DNA from: Chloroflexota bacterium
GTDB taxonomy: Bacteria; Chloroflexota; Anaerolineae; Aggregatilineales; Phototrophicaceae
Assembly (NCBI GenBank): GCA_013388745.1
Contig: JACAER010000042.1
Span: forward strand, 1 to 64,000
Direction of reading: 5' to 3'
Length of the DNA stretch: 64,000 bases
Position numbers and translations under genes: made by a program. The notes beneath the pieces are model-generated. The model did no database searches and had not been told where the DNA came from. It saw nothing but the letters and a program-made list of their open reading frames with translations. The number at the start of each line of letters is the position of its first letter. Position 1 is the stretch's first letter. Shown here piece after piece: positions 62,507 to 64,000 of the stretch.

Positions 62507-63238
62507 TCAGCCCGCTAACAGCGCATAGGAGCGCACAAGCCAATCATGCCCCACGACGGCCAACGCCCCGACAAAATCTTTCGCCGGGCGCAAATCCAAC
62601 AGCGTCCAGGCCGCCGCGCTTTGTGCATCGCCGCGCACCGCCAGCACACGCGCCGCTGCGCCCGGTTTCAGGCTGACATCAAAATCGGCCAGCGGGTAAG
62701 ATAACCCCTCGCCCATCGCCTTGATAAAGGCCTCTTTGCGCGTCCAGCAGTTAAAGAATCCTGCGCTTTTCTGCGCCGCCGGCAGCGCGCGATACATACG
62801 CTGTTCTGTGGCCGAAAACATGCTGGACACAACATCTTCCATGTCCGGCATGGGGTGCATATGCTCAAGATCGACGCCCAGCGCCTGATAGCGCGCAAAG
62901 GCAAAAAGTGCCCTGTCTTCTGCGTCCGCCACGTTAAAGTGCAGCGGATAACCCGGCAAATACGGCTTACGATGCAGCGTGTACGCAAATTTCAGCGTTT
63001 GCGCCTCCTGCGACAGGTAAACGCCAAGAAGCTGTCGTAGCAGCCCCCGCCGCACGATGAAACGCCGCCGATCCTGTTCAAAACGCAAACGCTGCGCGCG
63101 CTCCTGCTCATCTGCGCTCAGCAGATGCGTCAGAGTCCCGCTGTGGTGAATATCAAGAACTGCGCTGTAAAGATGAATTTCGCTCTGTACTAAAGGAGCG
63201 ATGGGTTGGGCAACCGCTGTCCACTCCACAAGTGACAC
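62507..63238 (-). CDS. 4'-phosphopantetheinyl transferase, Sfp type
   Basis: Moves the phosphopantetheine arm from CoA to a carrier protein. The Mg-binding and core motifs ALGVDLEHM and FNCWTRKEAFIKAMGEGL are present in a 243-residue two-lobe protein of the Sfp/AcpT size. The first motif, usually FNLSHSGD, reads FNVADAED, so the SHS group is lost; activity may differ. The gene is convergent with the TIR-FGE gene; their stops are three bases apart. No PKS or NRPS is nearby. Confidence 0.85.
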   Translation of the reverse strand: MSLVEWTAVAQPIAPLVQSEIHLYSAVLDIHHSGTLTHLLSADEQERAQRLRFEQDRRRFIVRRGLLRQLLGVYLSQEAQTLKFAYTLHRKPYLPGYPLHFNVADAEDRALFAFARYQALGVDLEHMHPMPDMEDVVSSMFSATEQRMYRALPAAQKSAGFFNCWTRKEAFIKAMGEGLSYPLADFDVSLKPGAAARVLAVRGDAQSAAAWTLLDLRPAKDFVGALAVVGHDWLVRSYALLAG

Positions 63239-63688
63239 ACTTTCAGATAGAAGTGACCGCTCACTCCGCTAATGCCGGTTAGAGATTTGGGGCTAGCTGC
63301 CGCAAGCCCCGGATTTCGATTCCACACAGTGGGAGTCGTTCGCGTTCCCATCTGCTCATTGTACCCGATACATCCGTTTTCTTTAATCCAGCACTGACTA
63401 CATCATGCTCCCAAAATCCAACTTTGGTTAGATGACGGCGCGCGGGTTGACGGCTAGGCTGATACTGAGCCAAAAATTCAGGAGCTGTCCATGCGCGCCG
63501 CTTATGCTTATTTCACAGATGACCCCTATCCTTTCAAACTTCCTACAAATCGTCTTACTCCCCGTGCTATACTGAGAGTAGAAGCGCCTGCTGCTGTCTC
63601 TCGCCCTTATGCTGCAACCCTGCGCGCGGCTGCCACGTATAGCGATGTGACGGCGTATGGTCTCTGCCATGCGTGTGGAGAAATCAAC
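63239..63688. other. Intergenic region between the phosphopantetheinyl transferase and the sigma factor
   Basis: No gene is clear in these 450 bases. GGGGCT (63289-63294) and AGCCCC (63305-63310) form a stem without a T tract. TATACT at 63568-63573 is a -10-like box for the sigma factor, with no good -35. An ATG at 63491 with CAGGAG just before it (63479-63484) is in frame with the sigma factor and could extend it by 66 residues, but codon use there is unlike coding DNA. Confidence 0.4.
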
Positions 63689-64000
63689 GTGTCTGATCCG
63701 ACAGTCAATGAGTGGGTGAATGCTGCACTGGCTGGCGACCACGATGCCTTTGCCGAACTGGTCTATGCCTTCCAGGATTCGGTCTATAACCTGTGTTATC
63801 GCATATTGGGCGAGCGCATGGAAGCCGAAGACGCGGCCCAGGAGGCGTTCTTGCGCGCCTATTCCAATTTACACCGTTACGACCCGCTGCGTCCCTTCAA
63901 AACCTGGCTGTTGGCCATCGCCTCCAATCACGCCATTGACCGTATTCGCAAACGCCGGCTGACCTGGATTTCGATCGACAGCGAAGAACCGGGGCCGCAG
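63689..64000 (+). CDS. ECF-type sigma factor, RpoE-like (3' truncated by window)
   Basis: The 104 residues seen are the sigma-70 region 2 of an ECF factor: DHDAFAELVYAFQDSVYNLCYRI, EDAAQEAFLRAYSNL and FKTWLLAIASNHAIDRIRKRR, which bind the -10 element and core polymerase. GTG 63689 has GGAG at 63677-63680, eight bases upstream; I chose it over the distant ATG at 63491. Region 4 and any anti-sigma gene lie beyond the window. Confidence 0.85.
   Translation, partial: MSDPTVNEWVNAALAGDHDAFAELVYAFQDSVYNLCYRILGERMEAEDAAQEAFLRAYSNLHRYDPLRPFKTWLLAIASNHAIDRIRKRRLTWISIDSEEPGPQ

Noticed and set aside
1-64000. CRISPR arrays, insertion sequences, prophage genes, rRNA or standard tRNA genes
   Set aside because: I looked for regular repeats with spacers, transposase or integrase motifs and tRNA-like cloverleafs with CCA ends and found none apart from the tmRNA-like gene.

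Overview
This is a GC-rich, gene-dense chromosomal stretch. The gene content (large kinase/NTPase/WD40 and TIR/NACHT/HEAT proteins, YfhO-type membrane proteins, sortases without a Gram-positive gene setting, stand-alone Helicase_C_3-type protein, PIG-V-like glycosyltransferase) suggests a Chloroflexota bacterium, probably of the Anaerolineae. That placement is inferred from gene content; there is no rRNA gene in the window. No transposase, integrase, phage gene or CRISPR array was seen.

Layout. 1-6534: end of an unknown gene, trmB, a TlpA-like thioredoxin, a 1339-residue YfhO-flippase fusion and a DinB-like protein. 6542-6741: a small RNA gene with its own promoter and terminator whose two ends are those of tmRNA but which has almost no tag-coding or pseudoknot region. 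6766-12109: map, a PIG-V-like glycosyltransferase, a small membrane peptide unit, rpsA and an SGNH hydrolase. 12223-24650: clpC, a membrane-anchored repeat/helix-hairpin-helix protein, an MFS pump, an SLC13/MatC-like carrier, small proteins, hisS-hisG, a methyltransferase remnant and a TolB-like propeller. 24728-43472: a kinase-nSTAND-WD40 giant, tsaD, two sortases, a Helicase_C_3 protein, tmk, a second Ser/Thr kinase, dgt, sbcD, an sbcC gene cut by an in-frame TAA, a lipoprotein and a site-2 protease.

43549-56107 holds a two-domain nitrilase facing a long minus-strand cluster: lutA-lutB, ended by a terminator, then seven closely spaced genes (dihydropyrimidinase-like amidohydrolase, membrane alpha/beta hydrolase, acyl-CoA dehydrogenase-like protein, adenine deaminase, two unknown proteins, aldehyde dehydrogenase). 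This looks like a nucleobase or cyclic amide breakdown operon. 56108-62503 is an accessory block: an AT-rich regulatory region with palindromes and a possible leader peptide, then a TIR-NACHT-HEAT protein followed at once by a TIR-FGE-fold protein, a probable conflict (immune) pair. The window ends with an Sfp-type phosphopantetheinyl transferase and the start of an ECF sigma factor.

The two observations most worth following are the compact tmRNA-like gene at 6583-6703 and the TIR/NACHT/HEAT plus TIR/FGE pair with its upstream regulatory region.
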